From Piezodorus guildinii (Eukaryota > Arthropoda > Insecta > Hemiptera > Pentatomidae), in NCBI GenBank assembly GCA_023052935.1, contig JAJSOM010000029.1, positions 1-64,000 on the forward strand: DNA of 64,000 bases, read 5' to 3'. Positions 41,669-51,760 of the stretch are shown here, in pieces. Each line of letters starts with the position of its first letter. Position 1 is the stretch's first letter. The position numbers and the translations under genes are program-made. The notes beneath the pieces are model-generated. The model was not told the DNA's origin and did not search any database. It saw only the letters and a list, made by a program, of their open reading frames with translations.

Positions 41669-44560
41669 TGATTTTGTGAGTGGTGGATGGTTGTAGATAA
41701 TAATGTAATCGATTTTGAGTGGTGGATGGTTGTAGATAATAATGTAATCGATTTTAAGTGGTGGATGGTTGTAGATAATAATGTGATCGATTTTGAGTGG
41801 TGGATGGTTGTAGATAATAATGTGATCGATTTTGAGTGGTGGATGGTTGTAGATAATAATGTGATCGATTTTGAGTGGTGGATGGTTGTAGATAATAATG
41901 TAATCGATTTTGAATGGTGGATGGTTGTAGATAATAATGTAATCGATTTTGAGTGGTGGATGGTTGTAGATAATAATGTAATCGATTGTGAGTGGTGGAT
42001 AGTTGTAGATAATAATGTAATCGATTTTGAGTGGTGGATGGTTGTAGATAATAATGTAATCGATTTTAAGTGGTGGATGGTTGTAGATAATAATGTAATC
42101 GATTTTGAGTGGTGGATGGTTGTAGATAATAATGTAATCGATTTTGAGTGGTGGATGGTTGTAGATAATAATGTAATCGATTTTGAGTGGTGGATGGTTG
42201 TAGATAATAATGTAATCGATTTTGAGTGGTGGATGGTTGTAGATAATAATGTGATCGATTTTGAGTGGTGGATGGTTGTAGATAATAATGTGATCGATTT
42301 TGAGTGGTGGATGGTTGTAGATAATAATGTGATCGATTTTGAGTGAGGATGGTTGTAGATAATAATGTAATCGATTTTGAGTGGTGGATGGTTGTAGATA
42401 ATAATGTGATCGATTTTGAGTGGTGGATGGTTGTAGATAATAATGTGATCGATTTTGAGTGGTGGATGGTTGTAGATAATAATGTAATCGATTTGAGTGG
42501 TGGGTGGTTGTAGATAATAATGTAATCGATTTTGAGTGGTGGATGGTTGTAGATAATAATGTAATCGATTTTGAGTGGTGGATGGTTGTAGATAATAATG
42601 TAATCGATTTTGAGTGGTGGATGGTTGTAGATAATAATGTAATCGATTTTAAGTGGTGGATGGTTGTAGATAATAATGTAATCGATTTTGAGTGGTGGAT
42701 GGTTGTAGATAATAATATAATCGATTTTGAGTGGAGGATGGTTGTAGATAATAATGTAATCGATTTTGAGTGGTGGATGGTTGTAGATAATAATGTGATC
42801 GATTTTGAGTGGTGGATGGTTGTAGATAATAATGTGATCGATTTTGAGTGGTGGATGGTTGTAGATAATAATGTAATCGATTTTGAGTGGTGGGTGGTTG
42901 TAGATAATAATGTAATCGATTTTGAGTGGTGGATGGTTGTAGATAATAATGTAATCGATTTTGAGTGGTGGGTGGTTGTAGATAATAATGTAATCGATTT
43001 TGAGTGGTGGATGGTTGTAGATAATAATGTAATCGATTTTGAGTGGTGGATGGTTGTAGATAATAATGTAATCGATTTTGAGTGGTGGATGGTTGTAGAT
43101 AATAATGTAATCGATTTTGAGTGGTGGATGGTTGTAGATAATAATGTAATCGATTTTGAGTGGTGGATGGTTGTAGATAATAATGTGATCGATTTTGAGT
43201 GGTGGATGGTTGTAGATAATAATGTAATCGATTTTGAATGGTGGATGGTTGTAGATAATAATGTAATCGATTTTGAGTGGTGGATGGTTGTAGATAATAA
43301 TGTAATCGATTTTGAGTGGTGGATGGTTGTAGATAATAATGTAATCGATTTTAAGTGGTGGATGGTTGTAGATAATAATGTGATCGATTTTGAGTGGTGG
43401 ATGGTTGTAGATAATAATGTAATCGATTTTGAGTGGTGGATGGTTGTAGATAATAATGTAATCGATTTTGAGTGGTGGGTGGTTGTAGATAATAATGTAA
43501 TCGATTTTGAGTGGTGGATGGTTGTAGATAATAATGTAATCGATTTGAATGGTGGATGGTTGTAGATAATAATGTAATCGATTTTGAGTGGTGGATGGTT
43601 GTAGATAATAATGTAATCGATTTTGAGTGGTGGATGGTTGTAGATAATAATGTAATCGATTTTAAGTGGTGGATGGTTGTAGATAATAATGTAATCGATT
43701 TTGAGTGGTGGATGGTTGTAGATAATAATATAATCGATTTTGAGTGGAGGATGGTTGTAGATAATAATGTAATCGATTTTGAGTGGTGGATGGTTGTAGA
43801 TAATAATGTGATCGATTTTGAGTGGTGGATGGTTGTAGATAATAATGTGATCGATTTTGAGTGGTGGATGGTTGTAGATAATAATGTAATCGATTTTGAG
43901 TGGTGGGTGGTTGTAGATAATAATGTAATCGATTTTGAGTGGTGGATGGTTGTAGATAATAATGTAATCGATTTTGAGTGGTGGATGGTTGTAGATAATA
44001 ATGTAATCGATTTTGAGTGGTGGATGGTTGTAGATAATAATGTAATCGATTTTGAGTGGTGGATGGTTGTAGATAATAATGTAATCGATTTTGAGTGGTG
44101 GATGGTTGTAGATAATAATGTGATCGATTTTGAGTGGTGGATGGTTGTAGATAATAATGTAATCGATTTTGAATGGTGGATGGTTGTAGATAATAATGTA
44201 ATCGATTTTGAGTGGTGGATGGTTGTAGATAATAATGTAATCGATTTTGAGTGGTGGATGGTTGTAGATAATAATGTAATCGATTTTAAGTGGTGGATGG
44301 TTGTAGATAATAATGTGATCGATTTTGAGTGGTGGATGGTTGTAGATAATAATGTAATCGATTTTAAGTGGTGGATGGTTGTAGATAATAATGTGATCGA
44401 TTTTGAGTGGTGGATGGTTGTAGATAATAATGTGATCGATTTTGAGTGGTGGATGGTTGTAGATAATAATGTAATCGATTTTGAGTGGTGGATGGTTGTA
44501 GATAATAATGTAATCGATTTTGAGTGGTGGATGGTTGTAGATAATAATGTAATCGATTTT
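41669..44560 (+). repeat. 39-bp minisatellite open as a 13-residue repeat
   Basis: About 74 head-to-tail copies of a 39-base unit (tggatggttgtagataataa then tgtaatcgattttgagtgg). Because 39 is a multiple of three, the plus strand stays open and reads MVVDNNVIDFEWW over and over, in pieces of 219, 353 and 349 residues (41,687-42,346; 42,504-43,565; 43,556-44,605). Single-base losses at about 42,343, 42,492 and 43,544 separate the pieces. The third ORF runs out of the array into the next repeat. Variants are few: GTA/GTG and GAG/GAA (silent), GAG to AAG, one TTT to TGT, ATG to GTG, TGG to AGG, GTA to ATA. The AAG variant makes a TAA in a minus-strand frame that is otherwise open. No promoter, intron or conserved flanking coding sequence is visible, so I treat it as a minisatellite, not a gene. 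Confidence 0.93.
42504..44548 (+). repeat. 26-unit higher-order duplication in the 39-bp minisatellite
   Basis: The rare variant unit aataatataatcgattttga followed by gtggagg occurs near 42,711 and again near 43,724, a shift of 1,013 bases, which is 26 units of 39 minus the single base lost at about 43,544. The variants on both sides of it (an AAG unit two places before, GTG units after, gggtgg units) follow in almost the same order. A 1,014-base block has therefore been duplicated in tandem recently. Confidence 0.85.
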
Positions 44561-44586
44561 TTACTTTCACTTACTATATATATAGC

Positions 44587-44712
44587 ATTTCCAAGTCAAT
44601 TGTAACCTTTTCCATTTCAAATGTCACCTTTTCCAAGTCAAATGTAACTTTTTCCAAGTCAAATGTCACCTTTTCCATTTCAAATGTTACCTTTTCCAAG
44701 TCAAATGTCACC
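44587..44712. repeat. 21-bp tandem repeat, six copies
   Basis: Six consecutive 21-base units of the form ttttccaagtcaaatgtcac plus c, alternating tccaagtc and tccatttc versions. A single inverted copy (gttacatttgacttgg) closes the other end at about 48,025-48,045, so the repeat is the outermost part of the foldback arms. Confidence 0.9.
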
Positions 44713-44929
44713 TTTTTCTTCACTTCTAGCCTTAAATATTCTGTTTTATTTATTTATTTATTGAAAAATAATTAGTTTAATTAAAATTATGACTTTTTTT
44801 AATAATTTTGGCATATCCTATCGCTATTTTTTTCTGTTTTTTTAGATATTTGATATCAATTTCTCTTTTTTACGAACTAATATTTAAAAAAAAATTAATT
44901 ATTGTCTATTTAGTTTTAAGATAGTTGTT

Positions 44930-46090
44930 GATTTTGAATTTTTAGAGGGAAGGGATACTTTTTGAGAATAATTAATGTGTTTTCGGGTATTATAATTACG
45001 TTTTTAAAGATGTATTTTTTATCGCTCGCTTGCATATTAACTCGCATTAACTTTTAATGTTTTTCATTGATATAGGGATTAATTAATGTGCTTTCGGGTG
45101 GTTATGATTACGTTTTTCGAGCGGTATTTTTTATCGCCCTCGTTTTTTTTAACTAAAATTTACTTTTTATGTTTTTTATTGATATAGGGATTAATTATTG
45201 TTCTTTCGGGTGGTTATGATTACGTTTTTCGAGCGGTATTTTTTATCGCCCTCGTTTATTTTAACTAAAATTTACTTTTTATGTTTTTTATTGATATAGG
45301 GATTAATTATTGTGCTTTCGGGTGGTTATGATTACGTTTTTTGAGCTCTATCTTTTATCGCCCATGCTTATTTCAACTCGCATTTACTTTGAATGTGTTT
45401 TATTGATATTTCCAGCGGTATTTTTTATCGCCCTCGTTTATTTTAACTAAAATTTACTTTTTATGTTTTTTATTGATATAGGGATTAATTAATGTTCTTT
45501 CGAATGATTATGATTACGGTTTTCGAGCTGTACTTTTATCGCTCTCACTTATTTTAACTAAAATTTACTTTTTATGGTTTTTATTGATATATGGGTTGAT
45601 AATTGTGTTTTTGGGTTCCATAAATACGTTATTTTAGTTTTATTTTTTTATCGCTTTCACGTCTTTCTACTGGCATTTACTTTTAATGTTTTTTATTGAT
45701 ATAGGGATTACTTAATGTGCTTTCGGGTGGTTATGATTTCGTTTTTCGAGCTGTATCTTTTATCGATCATGCGTATTTCAACTTGCATTTACTTTAATTC
45801 TTTGTATTGTTATTGGGATCTATACTTGTGTTTTAGTGGGGTTATGAAAACGTTTAAGAGCTTTATTATTATCACTCTTGCGGATTTCAACTCGTCTTTT
45901 TTTTTTCTTTTTTTTTATGTTTTTTTTTTATATTGATATTGAATATATTTTTTTTGGTTCTCATTATAACGTTGCTGGAATATACATCGTTTAGCTTTTT
46001 TTAATTTTTATTATTATTTTTTATAAAAGAATTAGTTATAGTTCCTTTTTCAGCGACCTTAGTAAGTTTTTTTAACTAAATATTACTTTC
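44930..46090. repeat. Left-arm array of ~111-bp repeats
   Basis: Units start with a gggattaattaatgtgc box at about 45,077, 45,188, 45,299, 45,481 and 45,702, with more diverged copies near 44,970, 45,594 and 45,820. Each continues with tttcgggtggttatgattac, cgagcggtattttttatcgc and taactaaaatttactttt. Spacing is 111 bases in the best pairs. Diverged units continue after the nested element, to about 47,190. Confidence 0.85.
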
Positions 46091-46100
46091 ACTTACTATA

Positions 46101-46994
46101 TATAGTAAGGAAAGTATTGCGATCGTGAAAATTTTCGAATTCCAGTTTTCAACGGAAATACACGTTTTAGGGTCCCCTGAGTCCAAATAACCAAGTCCCG
46201 CAAAAAGGTCTGTGTGTGTGTGTGTGTGTGTGTGTGGTAACTACCGGGCGGAAACGGTAAGTCCTATGAAACTGAAATTTAATATTTAAGACAACTATAC
46301 GCCCGAGACGTGACAAAACTTTTTTCATCAAAATAAGCCTACCAGAAGAGGCACTTTATACCATGCATTTTGCACCTTTTTTCGATTTTCTCAAAAACGG
46401 TTCCGACGATTTTGATTAAACTCGCTATATCGATGTAAAATTTAATGGGCTTTAACATCATGTAGGTTTTATTTGGATAAAAATGGTCTGACAGGGCTTA
46501 AATGCCGATATTTTATTTTCTCTTCTTCTAAAGTACCTTTAATCTTGTAGATTCAATAAAAATAACTAAATTATCTTGTTAGCGCTGATGAAAAACAGGT
46601 AAATATATAAATTGAATAAATTCGATACCCAACTAAAGGAGAAAACAGAAAAAATATATTTTTAATGAAATTTTTCGTTTTTGAACATAAGAGCAGTAAT
46701 ATACATGTATGATATACCGTTGGAAAGCTAAAGATTTTAGAAAAAATATCATCTCATACACAAGCTTTTAGAAGTTAATAGAGAGTGATGAGAAGAAGAT
46801 AAAACTAACTGATTATTTTAGATAATAATATAATAGATTTTTTAATAAAACACATGTTTCTATATAAATTCAATTTGATTAATTCCTTAATAGTTTCACG
46901 TATTTTTATCTCTAACTGTATTTGAAAATTCTTTCATTGATTTTAAAAATCGAGGTAAGTGAAAGTCGTGTGTTGCCCGCACCAGATTTTTTTT
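46101..46994 (+). mobile_element. Dispersed ~880-bp element, copy 1
   Basis: Starts at tatagtaaggaaagtattgc and ends at tgttgcccgcaccagattttt. It lies inside the 111-bp array, whose sequence breaks off before it and resumes after it, so it is a nested insertion. It has a (TG)13 run at 46,211-46,236 that copy 2 lacks. No coding capacity is seen. Ends show no clear terminal inverted repeat beyond a weak ctttcactta/aagtgaaag match. The class is unknown; read on the other strand it begins TCTGGTGCGGGC after an A-run. Confidence 0.8.
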
Positions 46995-47209
46995 ATAAAT
47001 AATTGAGGTATCGTTTAATCAATTTTCAGGTGTTCTTATAACATTATTTGAACCTTATTTGTTATCGCTTTTACTCATTTTAAGTTACTGTTCCTATTTC
47101 ATAAATATTCGATGGAGTGATCGTTTATAGTGTTTTTGAGGAATACTAACAGAGTTTATTACATTTTTCTAAAGCTAGTGCACATTTTAACTTAAATGAA
47201 AAGTGATCA

Positions 47210-48020
47210 AGATAAATGCGCAATCGTGATGTAAAGTCCAGATCAAAAACGTAATCAGAACCTGCAAAAACACAAAATAAAATTAAAAGTAAATGCGAGT
47301 TGAAATAAGCATGAGCGATAAAAGTACAGCTCGAAAACCGTAATAATAATCATTCGAAAGCACATTAATTAATCCCTATATCAATAAAAAACATTAAAAG
47401 TAAATTTTAGTTAAAATAAACGAGGGCGATAAAAAATACCGCTGGAAAAAACGTATTCATAACCACCCGAAAGCACATTAATTAATCCCTATATCAATTA
47501 AAGACATTAAAAGTAAATGCGAGTTGAAATAAGCATGAGCGATAAAAGATAGAGCTCAAAAAAAACGTAATCATAACGACCCGAAAGCACATCAATTAAT
47601 CCCTATATCAATAAAAAACATTCAAAGTAAATGCGAGTTAAAATAAACGAGAGCGATAAAAAATACCGCTGGAAAAACGTAATCATAACCACCCGAAAGC
47701 ACATTAATTAATCCCTATATCAATAAAAAACATTAAAAGTAAATGCGAGTTAAAATAAGCATGAGCGATAAAAGATAGAGCTCAAAAAACGTAATCATAA
47801 CCACCCGAAAGCACAATAATTAATCCCTATATCAATAAAAAACATAAAAAGTAAATTTTAGTTAAAATAAACGAGGGCGATAAAAAATACCGCTCGAAAA
47901 ACGTAATCATAACCACCCGAAAGCACATTAATTAATCCCTATATCAATAAAAAACATTAAAAGTAAATGCGAGTTAATATGCACGCGAGCGATAAAAAAT
48001 ACATCTTTAAAAACGTAATT
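47210..48020. repeat. Right-arm array of ~111-bp repeats (inverted)
   Basis: Reverse-complement versions of the left-arm units: the box cacattaattaatcccta recurs about every 112 bases between 47,362 and 47,935, joined to aaccacccgaaagc and gcgataaaaaatacc boxes. At least six units are clear. The arm is shorter than the left one. Confidence 0.85.
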
Positions 48021-48048
48021 ATAAAAGTTACATTTGACTTGGAAATGC

Positions 48049-48923
48049 TATAGTAAGGGAAAGTATTGCGATCGTGAAAATTTTCTTGTTCCAGTTTTCA
48101 ACGGAAATACACAATCTAGGGTCCCCTGAGTCTAAATAACCAAAAGTCCCGCAAAAAGGTCTGTGTGTTGTAACTCCCAGGCGGAAACGGTAAGTCCTAT
48201 GATACTGAAATTTTTATATTTAAGACCAATAGAGGCCCGAGACGTTACAAAGCCTTTTTCATCAAATGGGCTTACCAGAAGAGCCACTTTATACTGTGCA
48301 TTTTGCACCTTTTTTCGATTTTCTCTAAAACGGTTTCGACGATTTTGATTAAACTCGCTGTATCGATGTAAAATTTAATGGGCTTTAATATCATGTAGGT
48401 TTTATTCTGATTAAAATGGTCTGACAGGGCTTAAAAGCCGATATTTTAAACATTCTTCCCCTTAAGTACCTTTAATTTTGTTGATTCTATAAAAAAATTA
48501 TATTATCTCGTTACCACTTATGAAAAACAGGTAAATATATAAATGGAATGAATTCGATGCCCAACTAAAGGAAAAAACTGAAAAAATATTTTTGTAATGC
48601 AATTTTTTGTTTTTTAACTTAAGAACAGTGATATACATGTATAATATACCGTTGGAAAGCTAAAGATTTTAGAAAAAAATATTATCTCATACATAAACAT
48701 TTAAAAGTTAATAGAGAGTGATGAAAAGCCGATAAAACTAAGTGATTATTTTAGATAATAATACAATAGATTTTTAAATAACACATGTTTCTATAGAAAT
48801 TCCATTTAACTGATTGTTTAATGGTTTCACTCATTTTTATCTCTTACTGTATTTGAAAATTCTTTAATCGATTCTAAAAACGGAGGTAAGTGAACGTCGT
48901 GTGTTGCCCGCACCAGATTTTTT
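48049..48923 (+). mobile_element. Dispersed ~880-bp element, copy 2
   Basis: Aligns end to end with 46,101-46,994, starting tatagtaagggaaagtattg and ending tgttgcccgcaccagat plus a T-run. It lacks the TG microsatellite and carries scattered substitutions. Its start abuts the right end of the foldback-like element. A partial extra 3' piece (acacatgtttctattgg onward) follows at 48,924-48,990. The 61-residue ORF in its 5' part is not conserved in copy 1 and is not reported as a gene. Confidence 0.8.
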
Positions 48924-49014
48924 TATAAAACACATGTTTCTATTGGAACTTAATATAATTAATTCTATAACATTTTGACTTTAATTAACCTATATCTAAA
49001 ATGTATAGTAAGGG

Positions 49015-49139
49015 AATTAGATGAGGAAGATGGTTGGGGGTGCGGTCATAAATTAGAAACACACATTTAAAATAAGTGTTATTTTAAATGGGTGTTTCTA
49101 ATTTATGACCGCACCCCCAACCATCTTCCTCATCTAATT
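49015..49139. mobile_element. Hairpin element, 59-bp arms with one mismatch
   Basis: Bases 49,015-49,073 and 49,081-49,139 are reverse complements with a single mismatch around a 7-base loop (aagtgtt). The arms contain gatggttgggggtgcggtca and are much more GC-rich than the surroundings. It sits beside tatagtaaggg, the start sequence of the dispersed 880-bp family, and only 27 bases before copy 3. It is probably a miniature foldback or MITE; as RNA it would form an almost perfect 59-bp duplex. Confidence 0.9.
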
Positions 49140-49166
49140 TCTTAACGGTCAACAAAACTCCATCAT

Positions 49167-49889
49167 TATAGTAAGATAAAGTATTGCCATCGTGAAATTT
49201 TTCCAATTCCAGTTTTTGACGGAAATATACGTTTTAGAGACCCCTGAATCCAACTAACCAAGTTCCATAAAAAGGTCTATTTGTCTAAATTAGGAGTGAA
49301 TCATTTTTGAGGTAAGAGAGTTCGACAAAAGGATCTGACTAATACAGTTCTCAGTAACTTTTGGGAAAACAGAATGTGTTCGACATTTTAATAGGAAAAT
49401 TCTTTGTTTTGTTATTTTAGCAAGTCGTTTGTGGAGGTTACAGAGGTTGTTAAAAACTTTTCTATTTGGGAGATTTTAGTAGAGACAATATCTGTGGCAG
49501 TCGTGAAAAACTAGATAACTCGAGTTATATAAAAAATGAGTTAACTTCACGAATCGCTCCCTCAGACCTTCTCCTACGTTGTGTTAAAGTGATGATGAAA
49601 TTCAATGATTTTCATAAATATAGAATTTAACTTAATTGTAATAGTCGGGACTTTTAAAAAACGTCGCGGTACGCTGTTTCGGAGGATTATGGTAACAAAC
49701 ATTGTGACACGAGAATTTTATATATTATACTAGATTAGATTTTTTAATAAAACACATGATCCTATAAAGATTTAATTATATTAATTCTTTATTAGTTTCA
49801 CTCATTTTCATCTCTGACTGTATTTGAAAATTATTTAATCGATTCTAACAACGGAGATAAGTGAAAGCCGTGTGTTGCCCGCACCAGAT
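49167..49889 (+). mobile_element. Dispersed ~880-bp element, copy 3, with replaced middle
   Basis: The first about 120 bases (tatagtaagataaagtattg onward) and the last about 150 (attttttaataaaacacatg to gttgcccgcaccagatc) match copies 1 and 2. The middle is different. Within it, 49,490-49,585 matches the inverted right half of the MITE-like element at 38,505-38,605. This copy is therefore a composite or carries a nested fragment. Confidence 0.65.
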
Positions 49890-49956
49890 CATTATATTTA
49901 TCGTTTGAAAATACGTTTTCAGAGAAAGAATAAGTTAAGTTAAGTTGTGAAAACAA

Positions 49957-50406
49957 ATGTGGAACGTGATCTATTTTCCAATAAGGCGGAAGGACACTAG
50001 AACTACCCCACGCCCTAACGGCTCGCGGCCCCGACTCCTTATCCCCCTCCTCCCCAACTCCTTAACTCCCCTCCCTCTCCTCTCCCCAACAACTCTAATC
50101 TCGACACGTCTCCGCGAGAAGCCCAGGGGCTCGGCTAAGGCACTTGAAATCAAACGACTTTATACCCCCTCCTCCCTTTTTCTTCCAGGAGAAGTTTTTC
50201 CCTGAGGCTTTACCGAGGACTTGGGATGCCTTAAGCACCTTGAGGATCTTACTGATATCTGCACAACTCCCGAGGGATGAACATACATTACAGGTTTGGG
50301 AAGTTATAAGTCGCGAAACCGAGAGAGGATAGGGGGAGAGTGTGTGATGGAGACCGCGCCACTGACAGTCCATCAGCAGCTTCTCCTCGATAAATATTCT
50401 GTCCAA
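49957..50406. other. GC-rich block with overlapping short ORFs, unassigned
   Basis: A C-rich stretch (ccccctcctccccaactcct, then clustered CT-rich runs) stands out from AT-rich flanks. Overlapping frames of 82 and 62 residues on plus and 103 on minus are open. One plus frame, 50,144-50,332, ends in a charged stretch VISRETERG before TAG. A tttcttccag/gagaag junction at about 50,180-50,195 looks like a 3' splice site, but no coherent gene model follows. It could be a transposable-element fragment, a 5' UTR or promoter-like GC island, or an exon of an unrecognised gene. I do not recognise any of the proteins. Confidence 0.35.
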
Positions 50407-50590
50407 TGTGATTAAAATTGAATTTCAAAGAGAGTTCCGGTATCCCCTCGATCAGATCTACTTAAAATTATCTGGAAGTTTTGCTCTGAGATGCGAAATA
50501 AAAAATTTCTGGTCCCTTAAATTTTTTAAAATATTTTCGCAACTTTGCGGCCTTGTAAGTCCCATACTATCAACTTTAGAGAATACATTC
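50405..50590 (+). repeat. Diverged repeat, inverted relative to 51,094-51,610
   Basis: This stretch (gagttccggtatcccctcga, ttttgctctgagatgcgaaa, ttgcggccttgtaagtccc and tatcaactttagag boxes) is the reverse complement of sequence at 51,430-51,600 and, less closely, 51,150-51,310. Together they form a long, imperfect inverted repeat with about 850 bases between arms. Confidence 0.8.
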
Positions 50591-50877
50591 TGTAATTAAA
50601 TTGTAACATGTACGCTCAATTTAATAATATGCCCACAAGCGGCCATATTTTGTTTAAAAAAAATATATGGTAAGAGGAGAAGCTGAGGTAGAGCAGAAGC
50701 GTGCACGCTACACACCATCTTCCTTCTTTTCCGAGTACGCAGCGATAAAAATGGAGTAGAGGAAGAAAAGTTGGTCCTAGGCTGGACGGGGAGGCGGAGA
50801 AACAAGAGATGAACTGAGAAGACCAATATAAACCACGATTTTCAAAAAATAAAAAATAAAATAAATCTTTTTTAAAC

Positions 50878-51069
50878 GAAACAATGGTTATAGGTGGAAT
50901 AATCAGGAATTAGTCATTTAAAAAAAACAAAAAATTTAATTTTGCCAACGTTTCGGCTCAAGCTTGTGAGCCATCATCAGGACATTACTGAGCCACGTCC
51001 AAGCATAAACTCTCCACCTATAATAGTTTCTACAGTCGACTATAAATCTTCAATATGAAACAATGGTTA
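50878..51069 (-). mobile_element. 166-bp insertion with hammerhead-like core and 13-bp target duplication
   Basis: The 13-mer gaaacaatggtta stands at 50,878-50,890 and again at 51,057-51,069. Removing 166 bases plus one copy restores sequence that matches the reverse complement of the repeat at about 51,308-51,358, which serves as an empty site. The insert has 10-base inverted ends (tataggtgga/tccacctata) and no coding capacity. On the minus strand, 50,983-50,944, it carries GTC, CTGATGA, T, the stem GGCTC/GAGCC with its loop, GAAAC, GTT and GGC, in hammerhead-ribozyme order. Short hammerhead-bearing retroelements (retrozymes) and Penelope-like elements are known in animals. Assignment to them is inference. 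Confidence 0.65.
50944..50983 (-). ncRNA. Hammerhead-ribozyme-like motif, locus 1
   Basis: Read on the minus strand: GTC, then the conserved CTGATGA, a T, a 5-bp stem GGCTC/GAGCC closed by an acaagctt loop, then GAAAC, GTT and GGC. Stem I could be GTC/GGC. Stem III would be the self-complementary ACGT, too short for a monomer and suggestive of a dimeric fold. The extra T after CTGATGA is unusual for a textbook hammerhead. Activity cannot be judged from sequence. Confidence 0.5.
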
Positions 51070-51093
51070 ACATTAAACCATAAATAATTTTTT

Positions 51094-51760
51094 TTGACCA
51101 GAGTTCCGGTGGCCGCCCTAAGAGTTCTAACAATTATCCTCATGAATGTTTTCTCTAAAGTTGATAGTAAGGGACTTACAAGGCCGCAAAGTTTAAAAAA
51201 AAAAATTGAAAATCTAAGAGTCCAGGTCTTTTTTATTTCGCATCTCAGAGCAAAATTTACCTATAATTATATTTAGATCCAGTTGGAGGGCCACTGGAAC
51301 TCCGGTAAAAAAAAATTATTTATGGTTTTACGTTAAGCGTTATTTCGTTTAAATTTTTTTTTTGGAAATCGTTGCTTTTAGTCAGAGTTCTGTTCCCTAA
51401 GAGTTCTAACTATTAACCTTATGATTTTTTTTCTCTAAAGTTGATAGTATGGGACTTACAAGGCCATAAAGTTGCGAAAAAATTTAAGAAACCAGAACTT
51501 TTTTATTTCACATCTCAGAGCAAAATTCATGATAATTTTATGTAGATCTAATCGAGGGGATACCGTAACTCTCTTTGAAATTCAATTTTAATTAATATTT
51601 TACATTTTTTTGTTTCCACATTTTTTGAAAAATTGTGTTTTTCGGAAATCGTTTTTTTTTTTATTCGGAGTTCTGTTTGCCCCCTAAGAGTTCTAACATT
51701 TTTCTATGTGAATTTTTTTTCGTAAACTTAATAGAAAGGAAGTTATAAGACCGCTAAGTT
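51094..51760. repeat. Diverged ~285-bp direct repeats
   Basis: Two clear copies (51,094-51,330 and 51,375-51,610) and a shorter third (about 51,660-51,760) share a cagagttc box, taagagttctaac, tctctaaagttgatagta, gggacttacaaggcc, catctcagagcaaaatt and an attttttttttggaaatcg ending. The short ORFs here run across boxes that are non-coding in the sister copies. Confidence 0.75.

Larger units (their letters stand above)
44571..48057. mobile_element. Foldback-like element with repeat-built inverted arms
   Basis: The outer ends are inverted copies: cttactata...tagcatttccaagtcaa on the left, and ttgacttggaaatgctatagtaag on the right. Inside each end come 21-bp repeats (six on the left, about one on the right), then arrays of about 111-bp repeats pointing inward from both sides: left 44,930-47,190, right 47,210-48,020. 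The left array is interrupted by an unrelated dispersed element (46,101-46,994). Long inverted arms made of tandem repeats around little or no coding sequence are the hallmark of Foldback/Galileo-type elements. No transposase is seen, so this would be a non-autonomous copy. The family assignment is inference; the inverted architecture is directly visible. Confidence 0.7.

Noticed and set aside
41669..44560. CRISPR array
   Set aside because: Repeats are contiguous without unique spacers, and the context is eukaryotic.
41687..44605. Three large repetitive ORFs as real genes
   Set aside because: The frame is open only because the unit is 39 bases; there is no start context, non-repeat domain or intron signal, and the third ORF runs into a different repeat. 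Kept as a minisatellite, with the coding question raised as a finding.
48163..48348. 61-residue ORF in the dispersed element
   Set aside because: Not open in copy 1 of the same family.
46101..48923. Helitron assignment of the 880-bp family
   Set aside because: On the minus strand it starts A/TC, but the other end reads TTACTATA without a proper CTRR end or preceding hairpin; left unclassified.
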